From a virus, in the IMG/VR virus record IMGVR_UViG_3300009168_000049, positions 1 through 56,710 of that record: 56,710 nt of DNA, one strand, 5' to 3'. The position numbers and the translations under genes were made by a program. The notes beneath the pieces are model-generated. The model searched no databases. It saw only the letters and a list, made by a program, of their open reading frames with translations, and was not told the origin of the DNA. How positions within the stretch are numbered: position 1 is the stretch's first letter; each line of letters starts with the position of its first letter. Shown one piece after another: positions 7,275 through 14,926 of this stretch.

Positions 7275-7730
7275 ATGATCCGTTTGACTGGCGCTGAGCT
7301 ACAGGCTGCACGTCGCGCCGCAGCCGAGAAGTTCCTGGCGATCGGCACCTTCTATGTGCCAGCCGGCTGGACTGTGAAGTATCGTAAAGCATTGAGCGGT
7401 CGCTGCATCTATCGCACCAAGACCATCGATGCGCCCAAGCCGGTAACGCGCAAGGCACTCTACATCTTCCTGCATGAGTGCGCACACGCGGTGCTGCACT
7501 ATCCCATCGTGGAGCGCAGCCTGTCTGAGTACAAGCGCAAGCCCAAGCACGTGATCGAGCTGGAGGCCGAGCAGTGGGCGCACGCCACGATGCGCCAGCA
7601 CGGCATCGCGGTGCCGCGCGCCATGACGGTGCGCGCCAAGGATTATGTCGCACGCAAGATCCTTCAGGCCGAGCTGCGCGGCGCCAAATCGATTGACCCG
7701 GCGGCGCGTCGCTACGCAAGGAGAGGGTGA
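7275..7730 (+). CDS. ImmA/IrrE-like zinc metallopeptidase
   Basis: A 151-residue protein. The zinc-binding HExxH motif is HECAH (in FLHECAHAVLH, near residue 71). A downstream acidic ligand candidate lies in IELEAEQWAHA, the same layout as ImmA/IrrE (COG2856). ImmA-type peptidases cleave phage or ICE repressors; others of the group serve in phage accessory regions without a known target. ATG 7275 follows AAGGAAAG at 7258-7265. It has its own strong promoter (7210-7237). A possible substrate is the HTH protein at 55580 or 12699, but this is inference. Confidence 0.75.
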   Translation: MIRLTGAELQAARRAAAEKFLAIGTFYVPAGWTVKYRKALSGRCIYRTKTIDAPKPVTRKALYIFLHECAHAVLHYPIVERSLSEYKRKPKHVIELEAEQWAHATMRQHGIAVPRAMTVRAKDYVARKILQAELRGAKSIDPAARRYARRG

Positions 7731-7981
7731 TGGGCGAATGGGTTGAAGAAGATTACGCCCGTTGGGTAGCCGATCAATACGAGGAGAGGATGATGGTTGT
7801 CGTCGCTAATAAATATCAACCGGTCACGTTGCCCACGGCGCAGGAGGCCGAGCAGATGGCGGCCGAGCGTGAGGAGTGGGCGCGCCAGGCACGCGAGAAG
7901 GATCTGATCGGCACCGCGCGCGAGTACGAGCTGACCGCGCTGTTGCTGCGCGCTCTGGTCAAGCAGGAGGCAGCAACATGA
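7730..7981 (+). CDS. Hypothetical charged helical protein
   Basis: An 83-residue acidic, helical protein (AQEAEQMAAEREEWARQARE). Unrecognised. ATG 7730 forms a TGATG overlap with the previous stop and has AAGGAGAGG upstream; a GTG at 7727 is possible. A GAGGAGAGG followed by ATG at 7790/7793 could allow a shorter internal product. Confidence 0.7.
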   Translation: MGEWVEEDYARWVADQYEERMMVVVANKYQPVTLPTAQEAEQMAAEREEWARQAREKDLIGTAREYELTALLLRALVKQEAAT

Positions 7982-8166
7982 GCATCCGCATCGTTTGGCC
8001 CGAGACCCTGCTGCTATCGCATGCGGTGATCGAGGCGTGGTTCGTCGAGGAACTGGAGAAGGGCACTATTCCGCCGCACGAAGTCAATGCCAGAACCCCC
8101 GAGGCGATGGCCGAAGCATTGCACAACGCCGGCCGGATCCGGCTTGCCAGCAAGCAAGTTTACTGA
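7978..8166 (+). CDS. Hypothetical protein, 62 residues
   Basis: Starts MSIRIVWPETLLLSHAVIEA. Unrecognised. It has an ATGA overlap with the preceding gene and probably shares its transcript. Confidence 0.75.
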   Translation: MSIRIVWPETLLLSHAVIEAWFVEELEKGTIPPHEVNARTPEAMAEALHNAGRIRLASKQVY

Positions 8167-8187
8167 TACCACGAAATGGAAATGATC

Positions 8188-8499
8188 ATGTCGTACGAGC
8201 TCACCAAGTTTCCCAAGAACGTCCGCTACACCATGATGGAGAATCACCTGTTCGACATGCTGCCGAAGAACGGTAAGCGGGTCAGCAGTGCTGATATCGC
8301 CGATGGCCGTAAGGCGCTGGGCAAGTGGGACGTCAAGTTCCCGCTCAAGAACATCACCGTGGTGATGAACAATCTCATCGAGAAGATCGACGCCAATCGC
8401 GAGACATTCCGGCTGGCCAAGGACGGCAAGTATCCGGGCCACCCGGAAGTCGAATACTGGCTCGAGCCGCGCAGCAAGAAGAAGGCGAACGGCAAATGA
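8188..8499 (+). CDS. Hypothetical protein, possible winged helix
   Basis: A 103-residue basic protein. A stretch (VSSADIADGRKAL, then PLKNITVVMNNLIEKI) could form a small winged helix, and the C-terminus is Lys-rich (RSKKKANGK). I start at ATG 8188 (MSYELTKF), preceded by GGAAA, rather than 8176, which has no ribosome site. Confidence 0.75.
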   Translation: MSYELTKFPKNVRYTMMENHLFDMLPKNGKRVSSADIADGRKALGKWDVKFPLKNITVVMNNLIEKIDANRETFRLAKDGKYPGHPEVEYWLEPRSKKKANGK

Positions 8500-8774
8500 A
8501 AACCGTCACTGTGATCCGCGCCGTTGAGTTTGCCAACGGCGCACCCTGTCCGCATGCCGGTCAGTGGCTCAAGTCGTTCGACCACAACGCCTACAAGGGC
8601 CGTGGCTACGGCGTCTACACCGATGACCCACGCAAGGCGCTGCGCTTTGCCAGTCCCGGTGAGGCGATGGCCTTCTGGGCGCGCCAAGCGGACGTCAATC
8701 CGATTCGCCCGGACGGCCAGCCGAACAAACCGCTGACGGCGCTGACTGCTAGTTTCGAACAGCTGGTGCTGTGA
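8496..8774 (+). CDS. Hypothetical protein, 92 residues
   Basis: Starts MKTVTVIRAVEFANG and contains YGVYTDDPRKALRFASPGEA. Unrecognised. It overlaps both neighbours by a few bases and directly precedes the helicase gene. Confidence 0.75.
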   Translation: MKTVTVIRAVEFANGAPCPHAGQWLKSFDHNAYKGRGYGVYTDDPRKALRFASPGEAMAFWARQADVNPIRPDGQPNKPLTALTASFEQLVL

Positions 8775-10231
8775 TGCTCGCCAAGACACCAGCATACCAA
8801 CCCAAGCTGCCGCGCTGGAAACACCAGAACCAGGCGATCGCTGCGCTTAATGATCGCAAGGCGTTCGCCTTGTTCATGGAAATGCGCACCGGCAAGACCA
8901 AGACCGTGCTCGACGAGTTCGGCCAGGACGAGCTCGACGGCACGATCCATCAGATGCTGGTGGTCGCACCGGCCGGCGTCTATCGCACCTGGGAAGCCGA
9001 CGCCAAGAAGCACCTGTCCGACGAGCTGGTGGCTGACGTGCGCTTTGCCTTGTGGGAATCCGGACCGAACGCCGCGCAGCAGCGCGCGATGCGCGCGTTC
9101 ATGGCTTACCACGGACCGCGCATTCTGCTGGTCAATGTCGAGGCGCTCTCGACCGTAAAAGCCGCGCGTGAGCTGTGCCTGGAGTACATGCAGCAGGGAC
9201 TGACCACGATGGTGATCGATGAGAGCACCACCATTAAGAACCCGACTGCTTCGCGTACGCGCTTCTGTATTCAAGCGGCCAAGTACGCAGCCAAGCGGCG
9301 CATTCTTTCCGGGTTGCCGTCACCGCAGTCACCGCTTGATGTCTACGCCCAGTTCAATTTTCTCGGTGATCATCCGTTCGGTTTCCGCAGCTTCGATGAA
9401 TTCAAGCGACGCTACGCTGTCATCCAGCGCAAGCCGTTTGGGCCCGGCGGCCGCATGGTTGATGTTATCGTCGGTTACCAGAACCTCGACGAGCTCAAGG
9501 AGAAGATGCGCCCGCACATGTTCCGGGTGCGGCTGGCGGATTGCTACGACTTGCCGGAGAAGATGTTCATCACCCGCGACGTCGAGATGACCGAGGCACA
9601 GGAGGTCGCTTACTCCGACATGCTCGACTATGCGGTGGCCGAGCTGGAGAACGCCGAGCGCGTGACAGCGACGATCGTGTTGACCCAGATGCTGCGGCTG
9701 CACCAGATCCTGTGCGGCGTGACGATGAGTGATGACGGCGTCGAGAGCGACATCCCCGAGAACCGCACCGACGAGATGATGAGCATCCTCGAGAACACGG
9801 AAGGGAAAGCGATCATCTGGGCCGCCTATGATGCCAACGTCCGGCGCATCACCACCGCCATCGAGAAGGTCTACGGCACAGGATCAACCGCGCGCTTCTG
9901 GGGCGGCAATCCCAAAAGCCGCGAAGCTGAGGAGCGTGCATTCAAGACTAATCCGAAATGCCGGTTCATGGTTGCTACGGCGGCCGCCGGCGGTCGCGGC
10001 CGTACTTGGGATGTGGCGGATACCGTCATCTACTACTCCAACACATTTTCGTTGGAGCACCGCATGCAAAGTGAAGAGCGTGCGCAAGCGGTCGGCAAGG
10101 GCGGCAGTGTCGGCTACTACGATCTGCGCTGCTACGGCACGATCGAGGACAAGATCATCGACGCGTTGCGCACCAAGATGAATCTAAGTGACGCCATCAC
10201 CGGCGATAACTGGCGCCAGTGGATCGTGTGA
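8774..10231 (+). CDS. SNF2/superfamily-II DNA helicase
   Basis: A 485-residue protein. Motif I is MRTGKTKT near residue 38. Motif II is a DEST variant (VIDESTTIKN), and motif III is LSGLPSPQSPLDVYAQF. The C-terminal RecA-like domain has the motif V-like GGRGRTWDVADTVIYYS and motif VI-like MQSEERAQAVGK. This is the phage SNF2-type helicase common in replication/recombination modules, where it remodels or unwinds DNA using ATP. It is the only clear replication enzyme in the window. ATG 8774 gives a TGATG overlap; GTG 8771 is an alternative. Confidence 0.92.
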   Translation: MLAKTPAYQPKLPRWKHQNQAIAALNDRKAFALFMEMRTGKTKTVLDEFGQDELDGTIHQMLVVAPAGVYRTWEADAKKHLSDELVADVRFALWESGPNAAQQRAMRAFMAYHGPRILLVNVEALSTVKAARELCLEYMQQGLTTMVIDESTTIKNPTASRTRFCIQAAKYAAKRRILSGLPSPQSPLDVYAQFNFLGDHPFGFRSFDEFKRRYAVIQRKPFGPGGRMVDVIVGYQNLDELKEKMRPHMFRVRLADCYDLPEKMFITRDVEMTEAQEVAYSDMLDYAVAELENAERVTATIVLTQMLRLHQILCGVTMSDDGVESDIPENRTDEMMSILENTEGKAIIWAAYDANVRRITTAIEKVYGTGSTARFWGGNPKSREAEERAFKTNPKCRFMVATAAAGGRGRTWDVADTVIYYSNTFSLEHRMQSEERAQAVGKGGSVGYYDLRCYGTIEDKIIDALRTKMNLSDAITGDNWRQWIV

Positions 10232-10527
10232 TGCCGCGCAAATGGAAAACAGTTCGTGTCGTCGTCGAGGTTTCGGTTTTGGGTGATTACTCGGAGAATG
10301 ATCTGGTTTGGGACGTACGCCATGCCTTTGCCAACTCAACCGAGTCGCTCGACCGTAAGGTGATCCGAGAGGGCGTGCAGACCGGACTGATTCAGGTCAA
10401 GCAGATGAACAAGGTGCTAGCCGCCGCGATCCGTCAACAGGTCGATAAGCGCACAACCAGCATTGAATCGGAGCTGAATAAAGTCGCGGCGGTTAAAACG
10501 GCGTTGGCCAAGAACGGATTGCTGTGA
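10231..10527 (+). CDS. Hypothetical protein, 98 residues
   Basis: Starts MPRKWKTVRVVVEV, with a beta-rich start and a helical C-terminus. Unrecognised. ATG 10231 overlaps the helicase stop by one base (TGATG), so it is probably made with the helicase. Confidence 0.75.
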   Translation: MPRKWKTVRVVVEVSVLGDYSENDLVWDVRHAFANSTESLDRKVIREGVQTGLIQVKQMNKVLAAAIRQQVDKRTTSIESELNKVAAVKTALAKNGLL

Positions 10528-10694
10528 TGAAGGTCTACGTGGTGATGGGCAACGATTATCCCGACTCGGTCTTCTCGACCGAGAAGAAGGCCGAGGCTTA
10601 TTGCGACAAGCGCCGCGCTGAGAAGTCCGGTGTGCATCAGCCGCGCGTCTACTGGCGCGCTTATGAATTCATTGTCGATGAGAAGAAGCCATGA
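10527..10694 (+). CDS. Small hypothetical protein, 55 residues
   Basis: Starts MKVYVVMGNDYPDSVFSTE and ends EFIVDEKKP. The start is a strand, then a short helix with KKAEAYCDK, a pattern seen in many tiny phage proteins. TGATG overlap upstream and ATGA overlap downstream. Confidence 0.8.
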   Translation: MKVYVVMGNDYPDSVFSTEKKAEAYCDKRRAEKSGVHQPRVYWRAYEFIVDEKKP

Positions 10695-11041
10695 AGACCT
10701 ACCAGCATCTCGTGATGGACTGGATCATGGCGTGCTTCTCGAATGAGATCGTGCGCAACCGGCAGGAACGCAATCATCGCTTCCTCGAAGAGTCGCTGGA
10801 ACTGGTGCAGTCACTCGACTGTACCCGTGAGGCGGCACACCGGCTGGTCGATTACGTGTTCGACCGACCGCAGGGCCAACCGGCACAGGAGCTGGGCGGC
10901 GTGATGGTGACGATTGCGGCGCTGAGCAGCGTGCACGGGTTCGACATGTGGCAAGCCGGCGACGCTGAACTGGCCCGTGCCTGGGAGAACATCGACAAGA
11001 TCCGCGCCAAGCAACAAATCAAACCGCAGCTTTACGAGTGA
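10691..11041 (+). CDS. MazG-like nucleotide pyrophosphohydrolase family protein
   Basis: A 116-residue all-alpha protein with the MazG-type acidic motif RFLEESLELVQS and the second helix region ELGGVMVTIAALSSVHGFDM. Both are characteristic of phage MazG-like proteins. Such enzymes hydrolyse (d)NTPs or ppGpp-like substrates, coordinating magnesium through the acidic residues. Its length and spacing fit this family. In a phage it may adjust nucleotide pools or damp stringent signalling. Confidence 0.8.
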   Translation: MKTYQHLVMDWIMACFSNEIVRNRQERNHRFLEESLELVQSLDCTREAAHRLVDYVFDRPQGQPAQELGGVMVTIAALSSVHGFDMWQAGDAELARAWENIDKIRAKQQIKPQLYE

Positions 11042-11042
11042 G

Positions 11043-11372
11043 ATGATGCGTCTGGTGATTCTGGAATCGCCCTACAACGGCGACGTCGAACGCAACAAAC
11101 AATACGCCCGTGCGGCGCTGCGCGATTCGCTCAAGCGTGGTGAGGCGCCTCTCGCCTCGCATCTGCTCTACACCCAGCCGGGTGTGTTGCGGGATGACGA
11201 TGTGGTCGAGCGTGCCATGGGCATCGCAGCGGGGTTGGCGTGGGGCCGGCATGCCGAGGCTACCGTGGTCTACCAAGATCTCGGCATCAGTCCGGGTATG
11301 TGGCAGGGGATCGAACGTGCTGAACGCGAGGGACGTCCGGTCGAACGACGGAATTTACAGGAGCCAACATGA
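11043..11372 (+). CDS. DUF7768-like protein (deoxyribosyltransferase-like fold)
   Basis: A 109-residue protein with the hallmarks ILESPYNGDVERN near the start, RGEAPLASHLLYTQPGVL in the middle and YQDLGISPGM later, as in the widespread phage DUF7768 group. The fold is thought to resemble nucleoside 2-deoxyribosyltransferases, but the activity is not established. The start is one of two tandem ATGs (11043, 11046). It ends with an ATGA overlap. Confidence 0.78.
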   Translation: MMRLVILESPYNGDVERNKQYARAALRDSLKRGEAPLASHLLYTQPGVLRDDDVVERAMGIAAGLAWGRHAEATVVYQDLGISPGMWQGIERAEREGRPVERRNLQEPT

Positions 11373-11650
11373 GAACATTTGCACCGATCAGCAAGCTCGA
11401 TACGGCCTGCGCCGTCGTCGCGTTTCTGAACACCCACAAACTGACGATGACCTATGAGGAGTTCGCGAAGATCGTTCAGCATCCACAGTGGCTGGTCGGC
11501 GACCTGCTCGATGACGTGAACACCCGGCACAAGATGAGCGGCGGCAAGGACATGATTACGGCCTGTATCGTGACCAAGCGTGGCCGCCCTGGCGATGGCT
11601 ACCACGCTTGTGCCCGTTCTCTCGGACTCGAATCGGAATTGACCCAGTGA
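11369..11650 (+). CDS. Hypothetical protein, 93 residues
   Basis: Starts MRTFAPISKLDTACAVVAF. Helical with a short basic section. Unrecognised. Coupled to both neighbours by overlaps. Confidence 0.72.
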   Translation: MRTFAPISKLDTACAVVAFLNTHKLTMTYEEFAKIVQHPQWLVGDLLDDVNTRHKMSGGKDMITACIVTKRGRPGDGYHACARSLGLESELTQ

Positions 11651-11970
11651 GGGTGGCTTTGCGCGATCTGCTGCCAGAGCGCCGGCGCAGTGTCACGTTC
11701 AACATGACCTTCGGCGGTCAGAATACGCAGTTCGCCATCACCGTCGGCTTTTATGCCGATGACCGGGTCGGCGAGATCTTTATCGACGGAGCCAAGGTTG
11801 GTTCCGAGATGAGCAGCATCACCCACGACAGCGCCGTGCTGACGTCGATGGCGCTGCAATACGGCGTGCCGCTGAACACGATGCGGCACGCCTTGAGTCG
11901 CAATCCGAATGGCGAACCGCTCACCGTGCTCGGTGCGGTGCTCGATAGGATTGCGAAAGAGTATCTATAA
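11647..11970 (+). CDS. TSCPD-domain protein
   Basis: A 107-residue protein whose body (GEIFIDGAKVGSEMSS, then LTSMALQYGVPLNTMRHAL, then LTVLGAVLD) matches the TSCPD domain at the C-terminus of some B12-dependent ribonucleotide reductases. Here it stands alone, as in other alphaproteobacterial phages and bacteria, and the name-giving TSCPD cysteine is absent. Role unknown, possibly a partner of a host reductase. GTG start overlapping the previous TGA. Confidence 0.78.
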   Translation: MRVALRDLLPERRRSVTFNMTFGGQNTQFAITVGFYADDRVGEIFIDGAKVGSEMSSITHDSAVLTSMALQYGVPLNTMRHALSRNPNGEPLTVLGAVLDRIAKEYL

Positions 11971-11983
11971 AAAGGAGTCAACA

Positions 11984-12343
11984 ATGACTGAGGCAGACCA
12001 CACGCGCTTAAGTGCGCTCACTACTGACGCGCTGCGCGCCGCAGGTGACAAGACCGTCGACGACGTGCGCAACATGTTGAAGACCGCCGACGAGATGCAT
12101 GCAAAATTGCATGCCGACGGCGAAGCGTTCATTGCCGCCATCGGCAAGCAGGTGCTCGGCATCACCGACTCGGTGTCCGCCTATGTGGCGTTCTGCCAGC
12201 AGACGGTGAAGATGTTCAACGCTGCCGGCGATGCAGCGCGCAAGCTCAACGGTACAGTCGAGCCGATTGCCAAGCGCAATTGGGAAGACGAACTAAACAA
12301 AATCCAAGCCAGCGTACCTTCCAACACCGATGGGAGGCGCTGA
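11984..12343 (+). CDS. Hypothetical helical (phasin-like) protein
   Basis: A 119-residue, almost entirely helical protein (LSALTTDALRAAGDKTVDDV, then AYVAFCQQTVKMFNAAGDAA) with a phasin-like look, but I would not assign that function. Strong ribosome site AAGGAG before ATG 11984. The frame is open upstream to 11909, inside the previous gene. Confidence 0.78.
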   Translation: MTEADHTRLSALTTDALRAAGDKTVDDVRNMLKTADEMHAKLHADGEAFIAAIGKQVLGITDSVSAYVAFCQQTVKMFNAAGDAARKLNGTVEPIAKRNWEDELNKIQASVPSNTDGRR

Positions 12344-12702
12344 TGTTTCGCATCGTCTTCCAATGCGATGATCGCAAGCTGGCCGACGCACTGCGCGGCC
12401 TCACCGGCATTGCCATCGGTTCGCCCGAGGTGCTGCCGGTGATCAACGGCGCGCTGAAGAACGGCAAGGTCGTGGCTAAGAACGATGGCAAGATCGAAGA
12501 CCTGTTCCTCGACTACGCCAAAAAGCTGCACCTGACCACGTTCAGCCACGAGACGCTGCGTGATTTCTGCCGGCATCTCGGCCGGCCGGAGACGACGGCG
12601 CACTACTACGCCAAGCAGCTGGTCACCAAAGGTGTGCTGAAGAAGAGCAACGGCGGCAAGGGCAAGGGCGTCAAGGTCAGCTACGCCGTGGTGAAATCAT
12701 GA
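12343..12702 (+). CDS. Putative winged-helix DNA-binding protein
   Basis: A 119-residue protein. The C-terminal half (HETLRDFCRHLGRPETTAHY, then KQLVTKGVLKK) reads like a winged helix-turn-helix, followed by a Gly/Lys-rich tail and a terminal strand. GGGAGG precedes the ATG. Unknown target. Confidence 0.72.
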   Translation: MFRIVFQCDDRKLADALRGLTGIAIGSPEVLPVINGALKNGKVVAKNDGKIEDLFLDYAKKLHLTTFSHETLRDFCRHLGRPETTAHYYAKQLVTKGVLKKSNGGKGKGVKVSYAVVKS

Positions 12703-12962
12703 AGACGTACGGCAGTTACGTCTTCCGCACCAAGGATCCTGCGATAGACGAATTCCGAACGGTGGTCGAGGACCACTTCGGTCACCGCGTCACGTCCAAG
12801 GATCTCAAGCAGATCGCCGAGGAAGGTGGTCCGACGACGCCGGCGATGCGCGGCTGGTTCTTCGGTAAGACGCGGCGACCGCAGAGCGCCAGCATGGAAG
12901 CCGCCGGGCGCGCCATTGGTTACAAGCGCCAGTGGGTGAAGATGAATGGGAGCGGCAAATGA
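12699..12962 (+). CDS. Putative HTH regulator
   Basis: An 87-residue protein with a helix-turn-helix-like order (VTSKDLKQIAEEGGPTTPAM, then RGWFFGKTRRPQSASMEA). The pattern of a short phage Cro/C1-type or XRE-like DNA-binding protein. It may regulate the left block. ATGA overlap at the start. Confidence 0.65.
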   Translation: MKTYGSYVFRTKDPAIDEFRTVVEDHFGHRVTSKDLKQIAEEGGPTTPAMRGWFFGKTRRPQSASMEAAGRAIGYKRQWVKMNGSGK

Positions 12963-13135
12963 AGTCGTTCTACATTCTACGCAACGGCCGGGTGGTTTAC
13001 AGCCCCGGTCATTATGACGAAGACGATGCGCTGCGCATCGCTACCAAAGCCGCGCACGAGAATCCGCGCGCCACCTTCAAGGTGGTGCAGGTACTGCACA
13101 CGGTCAGCTTTGCGCGCAACAGGGGCGAAAAATGA
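12959..13135 (+). CDS. Small hypothetical protein, 58 residues
   Basis: Starts MKSFYILRNGRVVYSPGHYD with a short helix DDALRIATKAA. Layout like 10527-10694. Unrecognised. Overlaps both neighbours by four bases. Confidence 0.75.
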   Translation: MKSFYILRNGRVVYSPGHYDEDDALRIATKAAHENPRATFKVVQVLHTVSFARNRGEK

Positions 13136-13455
13136 GTCATCCGACTTGGCGGCTGCTGCATCCGGCTATGACAGCGGAACACATCGGTCCGTATCTTCCG
13201 TACTTCCTCGTCGTCGAGGATGAGCGCAAAGCCGCCGAACAGTTCAACGAGCGTTACATCCACGGAGGTTGGAGGGCATTCGGGCAAGACAAATTTCAAT
13301 TGTCTGACAATAACACGTTAAAATATCCGGGTGACCCACCGCTCAAGCCGCTAGCGATGACGACACTGCGCGACGAAACAATTCTGCTGTACCAGAGCGA
13401 CATATTCGTTGTTGTGCAGCCGGATCGTTCGTTTGAAGTGGCTCGAATGGATTAA
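13132..13455 (+). CDS. Hypothetical protein, 107 residues
   Basis: Starts MSHPTWRLLHPAMTAEHIG. Strand-rich C-terminus (ETILLYQSDIFVVVQPD). Unrecognised. ATGA overlap at the start. Confidence 0.72.
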   Translation: MSHPTWRLLHPAMTAEHIGPYLPYFLVVEDERKAAEQFNERYIHGGWRAFGQDKFQLSDNNTLKYPGDPPLKPLAMTTLRDETILLYQSDIFVVVQPDRSFEVARMD

Positions 13456-13456
13456 T

Positions 13457-13666
13457 ATGAGCGACCGTGCCTGGGCTATTGTGATCCTGATCACGTGGCT
13501 CGCGGTCGCGATGGAATTGCTGCTGCGTCGCTGGGAGCGGCGCAGGATACGCCGCAAGTTGCTCAAGACCCTGAACCGTTACGGTAGCTACCATTTTGCT
13601 AAGCCACAACAGGAGGAAGGTGATGCACGCACACGCGCTGAAGATCGCGGCCGATCAGGCCGCTGA
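13457..13666 (+). CDS. Small membrane protein
   Basis: A 69-residue protein with one N-terminal membrane helix (AWAIVILITWLAVAMELLL) followed by an Arg-rich segment (RRWERRRIRRKLLK), which puts the C-terminus in the cytoplasm. Its last 44 bases overlap the next gene, so the C-terminal DARTRAEDRGRSGR is encoded in the overlap. Confidence 0.68.
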   Translation: MSDRAWAIVILITWLAVAMELLLRRWERRRIRRKLLKTLNRYGSYHFAKPQQEEGDARTRAEDRGRSGR

Positions 13667-13787
13667 ACAACTCAAGACCGGCAACGAGGAAACTCAGTTG
13701 GCGGCAGTCCTCGCTGGTGTTGTGGCACTGCTGCGCCACGCCGCCGATCGAGAAGAGATTTCCGAGATCGAAGACGAGGAAGACTGA
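13623..13787 (+). CDS. Small acidic helical protein, 54 residues
   Basis: Starts MHAHALKIAADQAAEQLK and ends EISEIEDEED. Strong AGGAGG-type site just before ATG 13623. Unrecognised. Last gene before the 13796-13820 hairpin. Confidence 0.75.
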   Translation: MHAHALKIAADQAAEQLKTGNEETQLAAVLAGVVALLRHAADREEISEIEDEED

Positions 13788-13790
13788 ACG

Positions 13791-13820
13791 AAAAAGCCGG
13801 GCCTCTGGGAGAGGCCCGGC
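13791..13820 (-). terminator. Intrinsic terminator, minus-strand orientation
   Basis: GCCGGGCCTC (13796-13805) pairs perfectly with GAGGCCCGGC (13811-13820) around a 5-base loop. Read on the minus strand the hairpin is followed by TTTTT (complement of 13791-13795). On the plus strand it is followed by CAGTCG with no U-run. It lies between two plus-strand genes. Confidence 0.75.
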
Positions 13821-13873
13821 CAGTCGATAGCAGGCAGACTGAAGACAGTAGTCATCAACCAAGGAAGCATACC

Positions 13874-14059
13874 ATGCGATTCGTCAGCGCCGCTATGCTT
13901 GTGATGGTCGTCATCGCAAGCGCCCAGGCCGGCACCTCATGCACCACCCGCAAGTCGGGCAGTGTCACCATCACCTCGTGCTCGGACAGCGGCACCAAGA
14001 CCTCGACCACCTGCCGCTCGTACCGGTCGGGCAGCGTCACCAAGACCAGCTGCACGTGA
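13874..14059 (+). CDS. Small secreted Cys-rich protein
   Basis: A 61-residue protein with a signal peptide (MRFVSAAMLVMVVIASAQAG, cleavage probably after AQA). The mature 40 or so residues are Ser/Thr-rich with four Cys and an internal repeat (KSGSVTITSC and RSGSVTKTSC). Unrecognised. AAGGAAG precedes the start. No membrane anchor, so it is likely released to the periplasm. Confidence 0.75.
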   Translation: MRFVSAAMLVMVVIASAQAGTSCTTRKSGSVTITSCSDSGTKTSTTCRSYRSGSVTKTSCT

Positions 14060-14241
14060 TGGTCGTCGATCTGAACAAGATGATGCTGGCGATGGACGAA
14101 GCCGAGATGCGCGCACGTTGCGCCATCTGCGGCAAGCCCAAGCGCAAGAGCTGCGATGACGAGGGCTGGCTCGAAGCCATCGGCCCAAAGCCGGACGGCT
14201 CCTACATCACATCGCGTCCGTGTCCGAACCGGGGAGCGTGA
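14059..14241 (+). CDS. Small CxxC protein, 60 residues
   Basis: Contains CAICGKPKRKSC and a later PCPNRG, so it could hold one zinc ion. Unrecognised. Its ATG overlaps the previous TGA by one base, and its stop overlaps the next ATG. Confidence 0.7.
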   Translation: MVVDLNKMMLAMDEAEMRARCAICGKPKRKSCDDEGWLEAIGPKPDGSYITSRPCPNRGA

Positions 14242-14525
14242 TGCCAACCTTCAAATCCCGGCGCAGCGGCGTCGATCTGCGCGATGTGGTGGAGAAAACG
14301 ATGGCTAATCTCAGTCCGGTTCAACACGCCGGCCTGCGGCTCGACAGCCGTTTCAAGTTCGGCGACCGCGTCATCGTCGATGACGATCACTCCCTGGTCG
14401 CCGTGGTCACTGCGATCTTGTGGAAGACCACATCCTGTTCGGTCGAAGTTGCCTGGGTGCACAGCGGCGACCTAAAGAGTGCCTACATCGACGAGTGGCG
14501 GCTCAACCCGGCAGAGAGTCAGTAA
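14241..14525 (+). CDS. Hypothetical protein, 94 residues
   Basis: A soluble protein whose C-terminal half is strand-rich (FGDRVIVDDDHSLVAVVTA, then VAWVHSGDLKSAYIDEWRL), resembling small SH3-like phage proteins. Unrecognised. One-base overlaps with both neighbours. Confidence 0.75.
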   Translation: MPTFKSRRSGVDLRDVVEKTMANLSPVQHAGLRLDSRFKFGDRVIVDDDHSLVAVVTAILWKTTSCSVEVAWVHSGDLKSAYIDEWRLNPAESQ

Positions 14526-14926
14526 TGTATGCCCGCCACACCACCGTGCCGGTTGAGCAGACCAGAACCGAGATCGAGCGCACGCTCAAGCGTTACGGCG
14601 CGAGCAGCTTTGCCTATTACGCCGAACCACGGCGTGCCTCGGTGATGTTCGAAGCCAGCCACCGGCGTATTCGCTTCGATCTGCCGTTGCCGCCCGGTGA
14701 GGATGCCAAGGAAGCCAAGCTGCGCCGCTCCAAGTGGCGCGCGCTGCTGCTCTGCATCAAGGCCAAGCTGGAGAGCGTCGAGAGCGAGATCGAGACCTTC
14801 GAGGAGGCGTTCATGGCGCACGTGATCATGCCGGACGGCCGCACCGTGGGCGAGCACGCGATCCCGCGCATCGCTGCCGCCTACGAGAACCACGAAGTCG
14901 GACCACTCTTACCGGGACCAAGATAA
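14525..14926 (+). CDS. Hypothetical protein, 133 residues
   Basis: Starts MYARHTTVPVEQTRTEIERT. Alternating helix and strand (FAYYAEPRRASVMFEASHRR), then a long helix (LLCIKAKLESVESEIETFEE). In my recollection such proteins recur in alphaproteobacterial phages without a function. TAATG overlap upstream. Confidence 0.78.
   Translation: MYARHTTVPVEQTRTEIERTLKRYGASSFAYYAEPRRASVMFEASHRRIRFDLPLPPGEDAKEAKLRRSKWRALLLCIKAKLESVESEIETFEEAFMAHVIMPDGRTVGEHAIPRIAAAYENHEVGPLLPGPR

Noticed and set aside
12709-12726. GTACGGCAGTTACGTC resembling the operator-like repeat
   Set aside because: It is inside the coding start of the gene at 12699 and matches the core poorly after GGCAG; likely chance.
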